A stretch of 64,000 bases of DNA from Chionis minor (GCA_013398295.1 VZSF01001145.1:434470-498469), one strand, 5' to 3'; shown: positions 13,101-26,488, counted from the first letter of the stretch. Made by a program: numbers and translations. The notes: generated by a model from the letters alone, not told the origin.

Positions 13101-15029
13101 CACAGCACTGGAAAAGGTCATTTCCCAAAGATGCAGGGCCCCAGGGGTGCTCTGAGTGGGCCGAGAGACCCCAGAAGCACCATGGCAGAGCATGAAAGGC
13201 AGCACAAAGTAGGAGCAAAATCAGTTCATCTCGATCTCTTCTTAAGGCGACCAAGTCTTTCTGCAGCCTTCCAGGTACGACTAAAAGCTGCTTGTGTTTG
13301 ACAAAATAAGATGCCAATGGTGTGGCTGGTGTCCCAGCCTTTCCAGGCTCCCTCTCATCTCTCTCATTAGGAGCCTAATGATCTCATGAGCATCCCAGAT
13401 TTCATCCCATTTCACAGATTTAAGCTATGCCAACATAGTGCAGATGCCCTTTTCCACTCTGCGTCTGCATCCCTCCTGAATTAGACACACCTTTACATTT
13501 GTCTGCAATCAAATGTCAGTGTGTTACCGTGGGACTTCTGTTAAATAAATATTTGAATTGTGATTTCTCCTAGTACCAGAGAGCTCCTGCACTGATTTGT
13601 GAACACCGTTCTACACCGTATAAGATCATGAGCAAAAGGGCAGATGCATTTTGAAGAAGCCAGATTACAGCAAACACACTGGCACCCAAAACTAGGAAAC
13701 GACACAGCAAAACATTAGCCCAGATTTCTTTAGTCAAACTGACATGTGAGTTGTTCAGCTGTGGCTCATCTCTAGTGGAAATGTAGCATATGCTGAGTAT
13801 GTCAATGATGTGGTGAATGCAGTTAGCACAGAAATGCAAGCACAGAGAAACACATGGCTGGTTTTACAGGAGGTGCAACATGGTCTCATCTCAAACAGAC
13901 TCCCTCGTCTTTGACCCATGCCCATCTATTCAAATAATGGTCAATTGTATATCCCCTTATCCATACAGGTGTGCTCACTGGTGTGCCTTGCCAGAAAATC
14001 ACAAGAGGGTACACACAGGTGAAAATAAATAACTGGAACTTGTAACTTGATGATTATTTTTTGCTCCTAGTTGAAGGTATTTTTTGCATTACTCATTTGT
14101 GGCTCTTTCATTAAGCTGAATTATTTGGATGCCTTTATGTATGCCGGCTGGCATGGTGAGGCAGTGAGACCGGACCTTCAGGCCCACCAAAACTCCCACT
14201 GCTCCAAAGGAAATAGCTCTGAGAGCATCTGTGCTTGGAGTTGGTTCCGGAATAACTATTTTGCCACCAGCCCCATGGCAATACCCTTATTCCCGAGCTC
14301 TCAGTCCAGATGAAGAATGAGTGGTGAGCTCAGACCCCTGGAAAGGGGGGTTTGCACTCCAGAATTGATGTCTACAATGAATTTATGCCATGATACCCTT
14401 TCCAGAATTTCCAAGCGTTAGTGCAAGGGAAGCAGAGCGGGCTTCCTGGATGGCTCTCTGTGCCGGCTAAACCTGCAGTAATTCTGCATTTGGTAGTATT
14501 CCCCTGAAAGAACAAGAACTATTTTGGTTGTAAAAGGAATGTTCCATAGGAACAGCAGGAGGCAAATCCTGGAGCCTTGACTTGCCTGTTATACTGGCCG
14601 ATACTCAACCGAGGTTCCCAGCAAGGACAGAGGGAATTTACCTGCACGCAAACTTTATGTTTCAGCCTCAAGGGACTATTGACACCTTAAAAAAAAAGCC
14701 TCTCTGCTTCCAAAGCAGGAGCATTTGTGAATCAAGAGGAAGTCTGAAAGCTCTGAACGAAGGGAAACATTTCTATGGAGAAACTCCTCGGTGCGGGCAA
14801 ATTAGAACTGGAAAAAATCAAAGCTCTGGAGGGTTTTATGCAACAGTAGCCAAAACCTTGAAAGAAAACATTGTTAAAGGTTCATATTTTCTCTTTTCTT
14901 TTGGGGGACCACTTCTTCTGGAGTGGCCTACATTCTCAGGCCTGAATGCTCCCAAATTAATTGCTTTGCGTTCTCTTCCCTCCCCCCACCCCCTTTTCTT
15001 TCTCTCTTTTTAGCTTAGTCCCAAGCCGG

Positions 15030-15360
15030 TGAAGTCTTGGCCGGGCCCACAATGAACTGGCAGAATGATAAAGAGACGCCGGACTGGAGGGAGGTGGGGG
15101 ACCGAAAGCCTGCTAATAAGACCAGGATCCCCTACTTATGCCGTGCCCCACTGCGGGGAAGCCATTAAAGAGACGCAGAATAGAAGAGAAAAGGAAGAAA
15201 GTTCTTACAGCGAGACCTCCCCTCCCCGGGCCCTCTCCAGCACTTTTTCAGAACAGAGCTCTCGACATGGCTAATCCCTCCACCGCTTAATGAACTACAA
15301 GCTTCCTTTTCACTCGGACAAAAGTTTCTTTCCTTTCTCGGGCCTAATCGCAGACAAATG
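15030..15360. promoter_or_regulatory. Candidate CpG-enriched regulatory islet
   Basis: I count 15 CpG dinucleotides between 15001 and 15360, against roughly one or two per 100 bp nearby. The segment mixes GC-rich blocks (ccccgggccctc) with AT-rich motifs such as ggacaaaag. It lies about 47 kb downstream of the Ig1 exon. Retained CpGs can mark hypomethylated enhancers or conserved non-coding elements. Function is inference; no core promoter or exon is evident. Confidence 0.35.
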
Positions 15361-16194
15361 GTCCCCCTACCATGATGCCTGTTAAAAACCCATTCCCTTT
15401 TTTGAGGCTGTGAGGCAGGAGGAATGCCACTGGCAAGAATAGGTACCCTTGAAATGAGCTCCTTCTGTACTTCTGAGAGATAAGTGGGAGATGACATTGG
15501 AGCTATAATGGAAAAAATATTTTCACAAGGCAGCATCTGTTGTTTCAGTGGATGCAGCCCCATTTTTGTTCCAGAATGCTTCTGTGCATCTGTCTGTATC
15601 TTTTCTGTCAGTGAAACAATTACCTCCTGCCCGCCTTCTCTCTACACACACAAATATTACTGCTAGGAATGTTGCGTGGCTGCACAATAAAGCTGCCACA
15701 GCCTGTGCCGAGTTTCGTACGGACAGCAACTTACTGCAAGAAAGAGTTATTGGTTTGCTTCCAAAATTAAATAGTAGGCATGACTTCTACAATTTATTAC
15801 TTCACAATGCATGGGATGAGCTTAAATATTGCCAGTTCCATATAGGAAAAGGAAGATATGCTACCTAATTGGGTGTAAAAAAGTTGAGCATCCAAATTTT
15901 ATTTCAGTATATAAATAATTATCCTTATTTCAGGACAATAAAGAGGCAAAGCATTTGCAGCTCTCACTTCTTCTGCTGAGCAACAATGAAACTAGGCCAT
16001 TTATTTTGGTGTTTAACCTTCCAAATACAGTACGAATATTTTGTCTTGGATGACTTTTTAGATGACCATTCAAAGTTGATTTCCGCAAGTTTATAAAATA
16101 CACCAGTATCAGAAGTGGGAACATGGCAGGTCTGCCAAGCCTCGCTCCAGAACTACATCCTCTGCCTCACACTCCTGTGTGACAAGAAGATGTA

Positions 16195-16795
16195 TAGACT
16201 TTAAAGCAAGTAGGGGCTTTTTGAACATCTAATCTAACTCCCATCTAGTCAGTGCTGCTGTATTTGGCAAAAACATTTTCCAGGAAAGCTTCCAGAAATA
16301 AGCTGAAGGCATCAAAAGATGGAAAATCCATCCTTTCCCTCAGCAGTTTGTCCCAGGGGTTTTTTACCTTCACTGCCTGGCTAGTTTCTACCTCGCTTTT
16401 GTCCAGACTCATCTTTTAGCTTTCATATCAGCTTATGTCTTTCCTTTGATAAATGAAAGAGCTGTTTAATATTCTGTATCTTCTGCCCATGAAGTACTTG
16501 CACACCGCAATTAAGTCACCTCTCAGTCTTCCTGTTGATAAGGTTTACAGCTGGAGTTCTTCAAATCTTTTTCTTTAAGGCCCTATCTTCATCCTGTCAA
16601 GATCTGGTGTTCAAGATACGGTGTTTTATATAGCCCCCCTGATATATCAGTGTGCTTTTTAATGCAAGGGCCCTTTGCTTGCGTGTAACCTCTCTATCTT
16701 GCAAATGCTGTTCATGTGGCAAAACAACCTCCTGCTCCCAACAAATGAGACCACATTAGCCCTTTTGCAATGGCATCGTTTACACCAATACACAA
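16195..16795 (-). mobile_element. Old CR1 LINE fragment, 3' end region
   Basis: Read on the minus strand this shows the conserved order of the CR1 3' region. A segment like gggctaatgtggtctc comes first, then gaagactgagaggtgactta at about 16515, then a stretch corresponding to the end of the ORF2-adjacent region with ctgggacaaactgctgaggg, and finally agattagatgttc near the 3' end. CR1 is the dominant non-LTR retrotransposon of birds and reptiles. Only the terminal part is present, as is usual for 5'-truncated insertions. It is highly diverged, with no intact reading frame, and the terminal microsatellite-like repeats are lost. Boundaries are approximate. Confidence 0.85.
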
Positions 16796-19700
16796 TCAAC
16801 AATTAGACAGAGGTACTTAGCATATAAAAATGCATTTCTGGACTTTCTGTGGGAATGGGTACTGCTTATTTTCTGCACCTGGACTGAAGGAAAAGGCAGA
16901 CTTCAATTTGTTTGCAAGACAGTATTTAGTTGCTGTATGTGACTAGAAGGGAAGGGAGAAGGAAAAACTCCTAAGTGTATCCCAGCACAGAGCTTTGGGA
17001 CACAGGCTTCTCTCACGCTCTCATGCATAAGGAAATGCTGGAGTCTGAATCCATGTCTCAACAGACTTCATATACAGTTATTTTGCATTTTATGGTGGGG
17101 AAAAAATCTGTATATGGACTAAATGAGCAGCTGTAAATCAATTAAAACCAAATGCTAACAATGGATAAAAGTTTACATTAATGAGCAGGTCAAAAAAGAC
17201 CCAAAGCACGTCTCTGGAGTATCACACATTCAGCATTTCCTTTCCTATTACAAACCCTCACAGCAATAGTAACTGCATTTTCCTAACCGGGCCCTGTGTA
17301 GATAGATACCCAGAGTTTTGGGTATGTCACCAGCAGCCCACAGACCCTGTCTGGGAACTCACAGACACCTTCTTCCCTGCAGGATTCTCAGCAGCTCTTG
17401 CTTCTGCTCCGCTTTCCTACCACTATACTTCTGCCTGTGCTCTGGATAGACCCAACAAATGCAGAAGCAATTAAGGAAATGACAGGTAGGAACACTAACA
17501 CGATTAGAGCTGTGCAAGGAGATCTCACGTTGCCATGTACTGCAGAGGACAGAGAAGCTGAAACCCGCTGGTGTGAACAGGAGCTCTGTGGCTTTGAGCC
17601 CACCTTCAACCACTACATTTATCTAAAACAAGGGTGATGACACACTTTTGGACCAATGAGGCTTTAAACTGAACTAGCAGCAGCTATACAGAATCAGGTC
17701 AGAAAAGGTCTCTTCCAAGGCTATTTCCCACCACTACACCATTGAATTATGGCTCTCTTAGGAGAGGCTGTCCCCATTCAAGTGGCAGAGCCCCCCCAAT
17801 ATCCGGGCTACTCCAGGCTTTTGTAAAAGTAGCATGGAGCTTATCATCACTGACTTGCAGCAGGGTTCACACCACGGTCTAAGTGAATCTTTGCCAATAT
17901 CTGTAAAGCACCTAGGCTGTGAGACGTGACAAGTATTAGTACTTTCAACCACACATTTCTGACTCTCTAGAGCAGGCTCAGTTTCAAAGGGCTGGATTCG
18001 GTTCTTATTTCTCTCGAGCTTTTCTGCCCATCAGTATTTGCAGGGTCAGGCATAGGAGGAGGGGACTTCTACCCAGAAAGTCAAGCAGCTACAAAACAAA
18101 AGGAATCCCGTTCAATTATTCCCAGCAAGCAGATTAAGCAATGAAAGCGACATATGAGTCCTTTGTGTGGTATTTTTGCAATTATGTTCATTTTTCCTAC
18201 ATTACTAATACACCACTAGAAACCAGACACCATGCCCAATAATGCGAAAACAAGACAAAAGAACGGAGCCAAGAAGGGGAAGAAACAGAGTGGAAAATGC
18301 AAAACAGTAAACTATTACTCTTAGCAAATGTTAAGTACCAGCAAGGGCACATTATAGCTGGGCCCCCAGACTCACGCAGCAGTGAACCAGGAGCAAAGCA
18401 GCAGATGGTGGTGCAGCAGATTAGAAATTGCTACCAGCTGCCTGTCTGGAGAGCTTTGTTTGGGATTACAGACTTGAGAGTAGAGCAAAAACCTGTGGTG
18501 AGAGACATCAAAATGTAGGGATCCTTGAAACAGGAAGGGTCCAGACATCACGGAGACTTAATCTGCCAATGTGGACTCTACCCTGCCAGTGTTGGAGAAA
18601 GCAAAGTTTTTGTGACTGTGTTACTAGAAAAAGTAACTAGATCACGTTGCTGTTGTGAATCAGTGCAGCTGCACTGGCACCAGCAGATCTAAGTCAAAAT
18701 GTACTATCTGAGATTCAGGCTTCAGAAACCAGGCAAAAACAGACGAAGTAATCATCTTGTGGTGGGCTCACAAAGGAGCGGGAATGAAAAAAACCACCAT
18801 GGTCTACATATGTCTTAGAAGGAAACACTAAAAACTGATTACTTGCTTGTTTGGTTTTTTAAGGACCACTTACATACTCTGACCAGGTAGGACTGGAGCA
18901 GCTCTGACAGGTCTTACAGTATTTCTTTGCCCTTTTGCAGAGCCTGGTGTGCAGGATGCTGAACTCTTCATGTCCCTCCCTGGTTTCTGGCCACAAGGGT
19001 TCAATGCGCTAAGACTTCTAGTATGGAAACATACCTGTGGTGGGAGAGTTCTGAGATACCATAGTTCTTATACAGTGCTCCTTTCTGCAAAAATCAATCG
19101 TTAATTCTCCTTTACCCTTCTGTCCCCGTTGTCTTCCAGGTGTAATTGTAGAGTGATGCACTAGTATTTCCCCATTAAAGTGCCATTACAGAGCAATACT
19201 CTTCTCCTAAAGTGCTGATAAAAAGTGATGTGCAACCTTTGAGGATGATCACTATTGCTGTTGGCTGCTTGGAATAGTAACTGCAGTGCTACTGAGCGCA
19301 GAGAGCATTGCAGCTCTTTAGTGTGGAACAAGTGTCTAACAAACTATTTCATTCAGAATTTCATTCACAAGGTTATCCTCATGTTAAATGGCTCTCAATT
19401 AAATTCCTGTTAACTACCAGCAGCTACTAGTTTATTAGTGCGTCTCTAACTACAAGGTGACAAATAACACACCTAAGCAGGAACCCAAGAGAGCAAAGGA
19501 ACTGACTTCAAACTTTACTGGATTTAGCCTTTCCCTTGTATAACCAGAGGTATTTTCCAGAGCAACAGCTAGATGAAAGCCTGGGCAGAGATCTACTGTA
19601 TCAGGATGGGCAAATGTGCATGTATGCATATATTTGTCACTGCAGTCCTCCCAAGGACTCAAAGTGCCTTCTGCAGGGGGATACAGTTTCTTTACTGGGT

Positions 19701-20465
19701 GATGTCCAAACATCAACTTCTGTCATTGGCTTTAACTAATGAAACATTCTGACAATAAATTGCAGCAAGCCATATGCCGCATCCATCGTGCTGAACCAGT
19801 GTGTGTTTGCACACGCATTTTTGAAAGCACATTTTCCTTGATGAGCCTGTAATTCGACTCAGTGGGTGAGTGCAATGTGCGCTAAATGGGATGGGAGAGT
19901 CCTTCACAGTATCATTCACATGGCCAAAGATCTGAAGTGAATCTATTAAACACATTATGTTATTCCAGATATTTCGCTGTGGAAACAAGATCAGGACCTG
20001 GCTTATGATCACAAGAAAAATGTCCTTTATGACCTTTGTCTTTTGAGAGTGAGGGGAAAAACCTGTCACTTGAACATATATAAGGTTTACTGATATAGAT
20101 TTCAACCTGGACCAAAGAGGACCTAATGAGTGGGCCAAATGTTAAACCAAATTAAATAAGTATTTTACAGCAGTTCAGATTTTTGTCAGTCCAACCAAAT
20201 CTTGATCTCTTTCTATTCCAGCACCTTCCAACCAAAGCCACATAGGATTCTCAGTCTCTCTTGAGTATGCAAAGCTCCAAGTAGCCTTGGAGTTTTAGTA
20301 TGCAATACCTACGTACATATACTTTAGAATTGCACCTTTGCCTCAGTATGACCCCATTTAGTTTATAAGAATATATCTTCACAAAATTCTTTCTAAAAAG
20401 GAGTAAGAAAAGGAATCTCCTCCCATAAATACTGTCCCACTTCTCGTGAAAGAAGCCCAGTCCCC
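16796..20465. other. Non-coding stretch with no recognised gene
   Basis: I see no domain-bearing frame and no readable repeat. Overlapping frames at 17181-17637 on both strands are of random character. Confidence 0.6.
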
Positions 20466-20535
20466 AGTGAGGTAGTTGCCCCTATCATAGAGGGCAAATA
20501 CAAGGAGGTGAAATAGCTGTCTAGTTGAGCACTAA
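20466..20535 (-). mobile_element. Possible MIR-like SINE fragment
   Basis: The plus strand reads tgaggtagttgcccctatc, then agagggcaaatacaaggagg, then tgaaatagctgtctag. This follows the antisense order of the MIR core (gaggtag, cccat, acagagg, aaactgagg, agctag). The match is weak and short. Confidence 0.4.
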
Positions 20536-21467
20536 CTCTTTAAAGCTATGTTTGACACAAACAAAACCATTTCTGGGCACCTTAGTACAGGTGCTCAGAA
20601 AGCTGGCATTTTCACCTTGTATTTGTCAATCAAATAAGGTTTCCCTGGGAAATAAATAAAGCACACAGGCTGCCCTGCTGAGGCTTTTTCTGAGAATATA
20701 GGTGACATGAGCAGCAAGACGTGTCACCGCTTGCTGCCATGGGGGACAGTTAGTGAGTCAGATCCTGGCAGCAATGCCACGCAGTGTACCCCACCGATAC
20801 ACGCTGCGATCTGTGGGAAGGGAACAGTTAGGACTTACTGCCATTTTCATGAGGAATAAACCCTGATTAGACTGGCCAAGGCAAATGCTGGCCTGCCCTC
20901 CCGCCTGCCACAAAGGTCAGGCCTGGTGGGGCCAAGCCAAGTGCTGGCTGTCATCTGCTGAACCTGTGCCATTCCCCATGCAGACGAGGCTCTGCTTTTC
21001 CAATACGCAGCTACGGCCAGGCCTGGCAGATGCTCTTCATTGGTGATGCCAGGACTTTCACCTTGGCTTGGCTTCTCCCATTTGGATAGGAGTCATCTTT
21101 AGTGGCAGACAGGCTGACGCCTGACAAGGGCTGCCCTGCAGGCAGGATGCGACCCCTCGGCGATGACCAAGGGCTCCCTTTTCTCTCACCTCTGAGTCCA
21201 TGCTCCAATCCCAGAGGCAGAAAAGAGACAAGCCCGTAGTGCACAGGGGTGCTGGATCTACCCCTTGCCGCTCAAAATACGAAGGCAAGAAACGTGGTCG
21301 CTCCATTCATTGCAGAGAACTTAAGTCTATAAAATAGCAGAGCTGGCAAAGTTTCTTTTAAAGCCAGTGCTCTTTGAAATGAAGGCAAAAGAAATCTGTT
21401 AAACTAAACCCCCAATTATAATGGTCTTTTACATCAAAAGAGAATTTAGTAGCTTAGTTGCTTTCAC

Positions 21468-21490
21468 AATAATAATAATAATAAAAAAAG
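21468..21490. repeat. (AAT)5 microsatellite followed by an A run
   Basis: Five AAT units from 21468, running into seven or eight A residues. A short simple repeat, likely length-variable. Confidence 0.9.
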
Positions 21491-23820
21491 AATCACTTCT
21501 CAGGAGACACAAATTAAATATTTGTCTTCTTTGCTGACAGAAAGGGTGAGGTTTCTCTCATCTGCTGCACAAGTAATTCACGCACGCTCCCCTCGTGTAA
21601 CACTATCCTTCTCCGCCATCAAAGCAGTGTGGGTAGAGTTCAATCACTGCCCCTACTTGCTCTGCTTACAAGACTTGCCTTAGAAGACAGGTCTCCCTTC
21701 AGAGATGGATTTTACCGTCAAATCCCTCTTTTCAATGCCACACCCTCTGCACAAGATCACAAAGAAAGGGGATTGTTTAAACACAAAACCACAACTGTTT
21801 GATCACAGCAGCGTTATCACTTATAAATACTACAGAATCTTTCAAATCTCCAGGTATTCATATAAGAAGTAGTTAATCTCTGCTCCACATCATAACGACA
21901 TATTATTCCCCTTTCACCAAAGAGAGTTAAATTCGGACAATGAGAATGGCATTTATATATATAACACATACAAATAAATTATACTCCCCTTTCTATGCAT
22001 TAGAGATCTACTTAAAGATTAGCCCGAGCCAAATGCCAGAATCTAAACAACCTCAGGTTGTGAAAACATGTGGATCCAACTGAATTAAGGCCAATCTCCA
22101 GTAACATATCAAGAGGATACCCTGCAGCAGAGAAATTAGGGACCCTTTCCCCATCTGAACGAGACAGAAATTTTAGCAGAGTCCTTCCTTCAGGCTCAAT
22201 GGCTTTTTAGAACATCAGTATTGGTTGTGTGTTATTTCTGATGCAAGGACTATGCAAGCCTGTAAGTTCATTGAACTAAAAAAGGAAGATTGAAAAATTT
22301 AGGAAAGAAATATACAAAATGTCTTGAAATAAACAACTGCATGGCTATAGCCCGCTGACCTTACAAAGACGTATACTAAAAGTGTGCGACTAACACAGAG
22401 CTCTTGAGACAACTTTGAGAATGGAAGAAACTGAAAAGCACAGAAAAATGTAAAATGTCTGCTGTATGGAAAATTCTGACATTTCAATATTTGTTTTCTA
22501 TCCTGGGTCTAAAATGTCGACACCTTTTAATATTTGTCTAATGGACCAAAGCATGAAACTGTTTCATGTCAAATCAAAATAAAACATGCTAATACTCTCA
22601 AAAATTAGACACCCCATTGTGATGTACTTAAAAAGCCTGAATTGCTTAATTTTTCACTACATTGACACCAGACTGCCTTCTTCTCCTCTTGCACACTGCC
22701 TTATGGGAGCTGTAGTACCTGGCCATACTGCATCTTCTAATAGGTATGCAGAAGGACTGACTGTTGTGATGGATCAAACAAGTTTGGACAAGAGATACAG
22801 GTAATTGTATTACAAAAACAGCCCATGGGAAAGTATGTAAGACTAAAATATAACTGCTAGAAGGTGCTTGCTGCATTAATAGAAGCAACCTAATACCTTA
22901 TTGAACTGACTCAAACCAAAGTTAAGTTGAGTCAGATTCAATAACACAAAATATTTTAATTTGAATCATGCATGCTCAAATAAAATTTCTTTGGGATTTT
23001 CCCAACAGAAGAACTGATATTTTTGGCATAATCAGAAGTTTTCTGAATTAATGGATTTATAATTTTATGGAAATTCCATTTTCCATTAGAAAATGTCTCT
23101 GGGAAAAAGCTTCCAAATAGCTTTCATAAACATTGTTGGTTCAGGCAGCCACCGTCTTTCTGTTTATTGTATGCTGGCTAGTACAATATGGTCCCAGTAT
23201 TGTTGGGGCTCTTACCTTGCTACCAATATCATTAAATATTAGAAGAAATACAGTCCTATTGCCTCGTTTGGTAACAGCTTCAAGCCATAAGTTAATTTTA
23301 CATTCATGAAGTTTCTTGCATTGCCATATAAAGAACTTGTCCTTGGACCATGAAAGAAGCTGGGAAGGCTTACTACCCCTGGCAAAACTTTACTGGACAT
23401 GGCTCAGATGCCAAATTTGCTAAGAAAATACACAGAAGAGAAGCTTCACATTGATTTCTTGTACTTCACTGACACACAACCAAATAGTTCTTCTCCTGTG
23501 GTTCGCAATTCATAGGCAGGCGAATAAGTGACACGTTTCATGCTTGGGCTTCAGTGTTATGGCGCACACCTACTCCTCCAGGCAAGAGAAGTTATTTTCT
23601 GGGCCTGGGGGAAGGTATTTGACAGTAACTGATCAGGACGAATGGCTGCTGTGCGCCTTTCCAAGTCAGTGAAACATGGTAATGCGCCATCCAGAATTTG
23701 TACTACCGCAGCTTAAAACACATTAGGAAAACAGCCCAATCAATAAATCCTCAATGAATGCACTAGCACATTGCTGCGTTATCACACGAGTGGAAACAAC
23801 AAATGTGTCACTCCAGTGAT

Positions 23821-24000
23821 TGTTTGATGTGAAATCATGTGGAACGCCTCATTTGGAGAGCAGCCCGGTCGGCCTCTCTGAAACCGATCCCCCTTGCGCC
23901 ATGTTAACGAACTCTGGAGCGTGAAATCCAACCTCGCATCTGCGCTGCTGCAATCTCATTTTGTGCCCGCTACGTGTCAGCGTCTGTTTTTATTTTCTGG
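23821..24000. promoter_or_regulatory. Candidate CpG-enriched regulatory islet
   Basis: I count 12 CpG dinucleotides in 180 bp, well above the surrounding sequence. The segment includes gcccggtcggcctc, aaaccgatcccccttgcgcc and tacgtgtcagcgtc, and is flanked by AT-rich blocks with homeodomain-like cores (caatcaataaatcc near 23740, gtgattgtttgatg at about 23818). This mixture is typical of conserved developmental enhancers, but no function can be shown from sequence alone. Confidence 0.4.
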
Positions 24001-25252
24001 CACCTTGAGCAAGTGTTAGTGACTCTAAATAATAAGTGACACACGGGCACTTTGCTGGGAACAAGCACCTGGACTGGAGCACGGCATTCATTAAACCCCG
24101 ACACATTCACCCTCTGCACTCATTTCAGTACCTTCCTTTCTTTCCCTTACCACACGATTACTCATGTGCCTAATGTGAGAAATGGAAAATATAGCATGCC
24201 CCACTGGCCTAACAACTGGACCATGATTCCAGCAAAACTCTCCTCCTCTATGGTCCCTTTTATCCTTTCTGCACGGCACATTTAATAAAACCACAGACAC
24301 ACCTTTGCCAGCTTCCTCATTAGAGAAGATTAGGCACTTATTTTTCTTTACTGCATTAAAACCAGGGACACCATACACAGGTGCAGTCAAGCTAGGGGAG
24401 TATGTACGTTTTCCTTTAGACGGGAAAACAAATTTCAGGGGAAGTTAACTGCATCTCCACAGCTTTGTAACATGCAAAAAGCCCGAATTTTTGATGCACA
24501 TCATCTAGAAAGTTGAACTTCAGAGAAACTGAAGAACAGAGTATTAACCATGATGGTTTTGAGACTTGTTAGTACTCTTTTACCCTGCGTACCTATTCAC
24601 TCACCACCACGGCATGACTAGGGAAGAAAAGGAGAAAGCATACTAGTCAATCGTTTTACAAACTTGAGGAGGTGAACCAACACTGAAATCCATATCCTTG
24701 TAGAAAACAAAACAAACGTGCCTTGTCAGCTTGACTGGTCTACCATATGGCATCCTCAGTTTCTAGTAAAGGACAGACAAACTAAAGGTCTTGCTCTTCA
24801 CAAATGAAGAACCTAAAGTGGTCTTCACATTTAGCTTCAGATCTGTTTCTGTATCTGATGAGTCAACAGAAACAGAAAAGCTGCAGAAGACGCACGTTGG
24901 GTAACATGTAAATTGACAATAGTCATCTGCCCCATAAGATTTGCTGAATTAAATGTCTAGTATCCTCCACAGAGCAAGCTGTGTCTGGAAGGGTGGAGGG
25001 ATTATAATGGCTGTGCTATACTGCACTGGGTAAGGCAGGATAAACTAAACATTTCCAGACCATGTGAAGGAGGAAGAGACATTTATAACCTTTACCTACA
25101 GCAAGTTCAGCCCAATGAGCTAAGGATCTGACGATCATGAGGATTTTCCACAGAGCATCTACTTTCATTGGCAGACCATCCACTTCCATTAGCAAAGACA
25201 ATGACTGCTCCTTAAGTCTCTAGTCAGAACATGCGTTTTGTTTGTGGTGTTC

Positions 25253-25284
25253 TTTTTTTTTTTTTTTTTTTTTTAAAAAAAAAA
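25253..25284. repeat. Homopolymer junction T22A10
   Basis: Twenty-two T residues (25253-25274) run directly into ten A residues (25275-25284). The junction is self-complementary over 20 bp and could form a hairpin. Tract length is prone to sequencing error and slippage. Confidence 0.95.
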
Positions 25285-26488
25285 GCTTTCCAGGGACAAT
25301 TGGAGTATTTACTTGGGCACCCCATGAGGTCTGAATTTCCCAGTGGCAAAAAAATGTCTTGGCTAAAATGATGTGTGAAAGTAATAGTAAAACATTAAGA
25401 AAAAGCATATATATACACATACATATATATGCCCATTCCCTGAAAAACAGGGAGAAGAGGAGATTGATGACAAACAATGTCATTAGTCTTTAAACAACAC
25501 AGCCTGCAAAAAACTCAAGTTAAAGGAATGAAACACCAAGGACTCATTAAGCCAAAATCGATAAAACAGCATTTAAAAAGCCATTTCTAGTTCAGGATAA
25601 GCCTGTTGCTGTAGGGGGAAGGGAAAACCACCAGTGGTAGCACAGAAAGTGCAGAAGCAAAAAGCAGACTGTGGAGATTGTATAACCTGAGAAGAGAGAT
25701 GACTGTTGGAGCATAAATTGCATCATCCACTGAATAGGTATCCATGCAGCAGACTGATGCAATGTGCACACGTTTGAGGCTGGAAGAGCACAAAGCTTCA
25801 GGCTGTGATACCCAGCCTTCAGAAGCAGAGCCTTTAGGACAACCAGTTCAACTTCAACTCTCAGGCAAAATTTGTGGTGAAAACAGCGAATGCATTATTG
25901 GGATAGACGGAGAATACTACATAGAAGGGCACAGGCGATCTGACTGTATACACAATAGTATCTGAGCTAGCATTCTGGGTCCAGACTTAATGTCATGGCT
26001 CAAAAATTAAATTGAAAGAAAGGAGAAAAAAAAAGAAAAAAAAGAGTACAAAAGTGAGCCAAAACCACTTAAGACAGCAGGATAAAACACTTGTAAATGT
26101 TAAAGTACTCAACACATCCTAATAGTTTGAAAGAAGGCTGAGAAATAAGTTAAGCCCCCTTAAAAGATACTACTACATAACCAACTCATAAAATCGGGGC
26201 CTCTGCAATCTTGGTGAACCATAAGCCAGTGGCTGGCAGTGGAAGTCAGCAAACAGCAAAGGAGAATTGGCAATAGTACAATTTTTACATTTCATTCAGC
26301 AGCATCTTCAAGCCCTTGAGTAGACAATTTTCCAACCTTTTCCTGGCCACATACATAGACATAGAACTGTAATACGGGACTGGAGAAGTCAGCTGTTTTA
26401 TCACAGCAAATCTTTCATGGATTCCTAAACCTACCATTTTTCATTAACTTTAATCTTGGTGGGTAGCAATGTTTAACCCTACTTTCTT

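Larger units (their letters stand above)
9713..16194. other. Non-coding stretch with a small tandem repeat and a CpG islet
   Basis: No gene recognised. It contains the 26-bp tandem duplication near 10.1 kb, a CT-rich and C-rich run around 10655-10680, and the CpG-enriched segment near 15.0-15.4 kb. The longest frame (143 codons at 14582-15013) has no recognisable domain and a compositional character of random sequence. Confidence 0.6.

Noticed and set aside
14582..15013. 143-codon plus-strand frame
   Set aside because: No recognisable domain, low-complexity Pro/Phe/Leu tail, and overlap with a CT-rich run. Length is within what chance gives in 64 kb over six frames.
18980..19015. gggttcaatgcgc as a tRNA B-box
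   Set aside because: No A-box at the right distance and no cloverleaf could be drawn.
19713..20138. 141-codon minus-strand frame
   Set aside because: Composition is random-like and no motif or splice-supported extension is visible.
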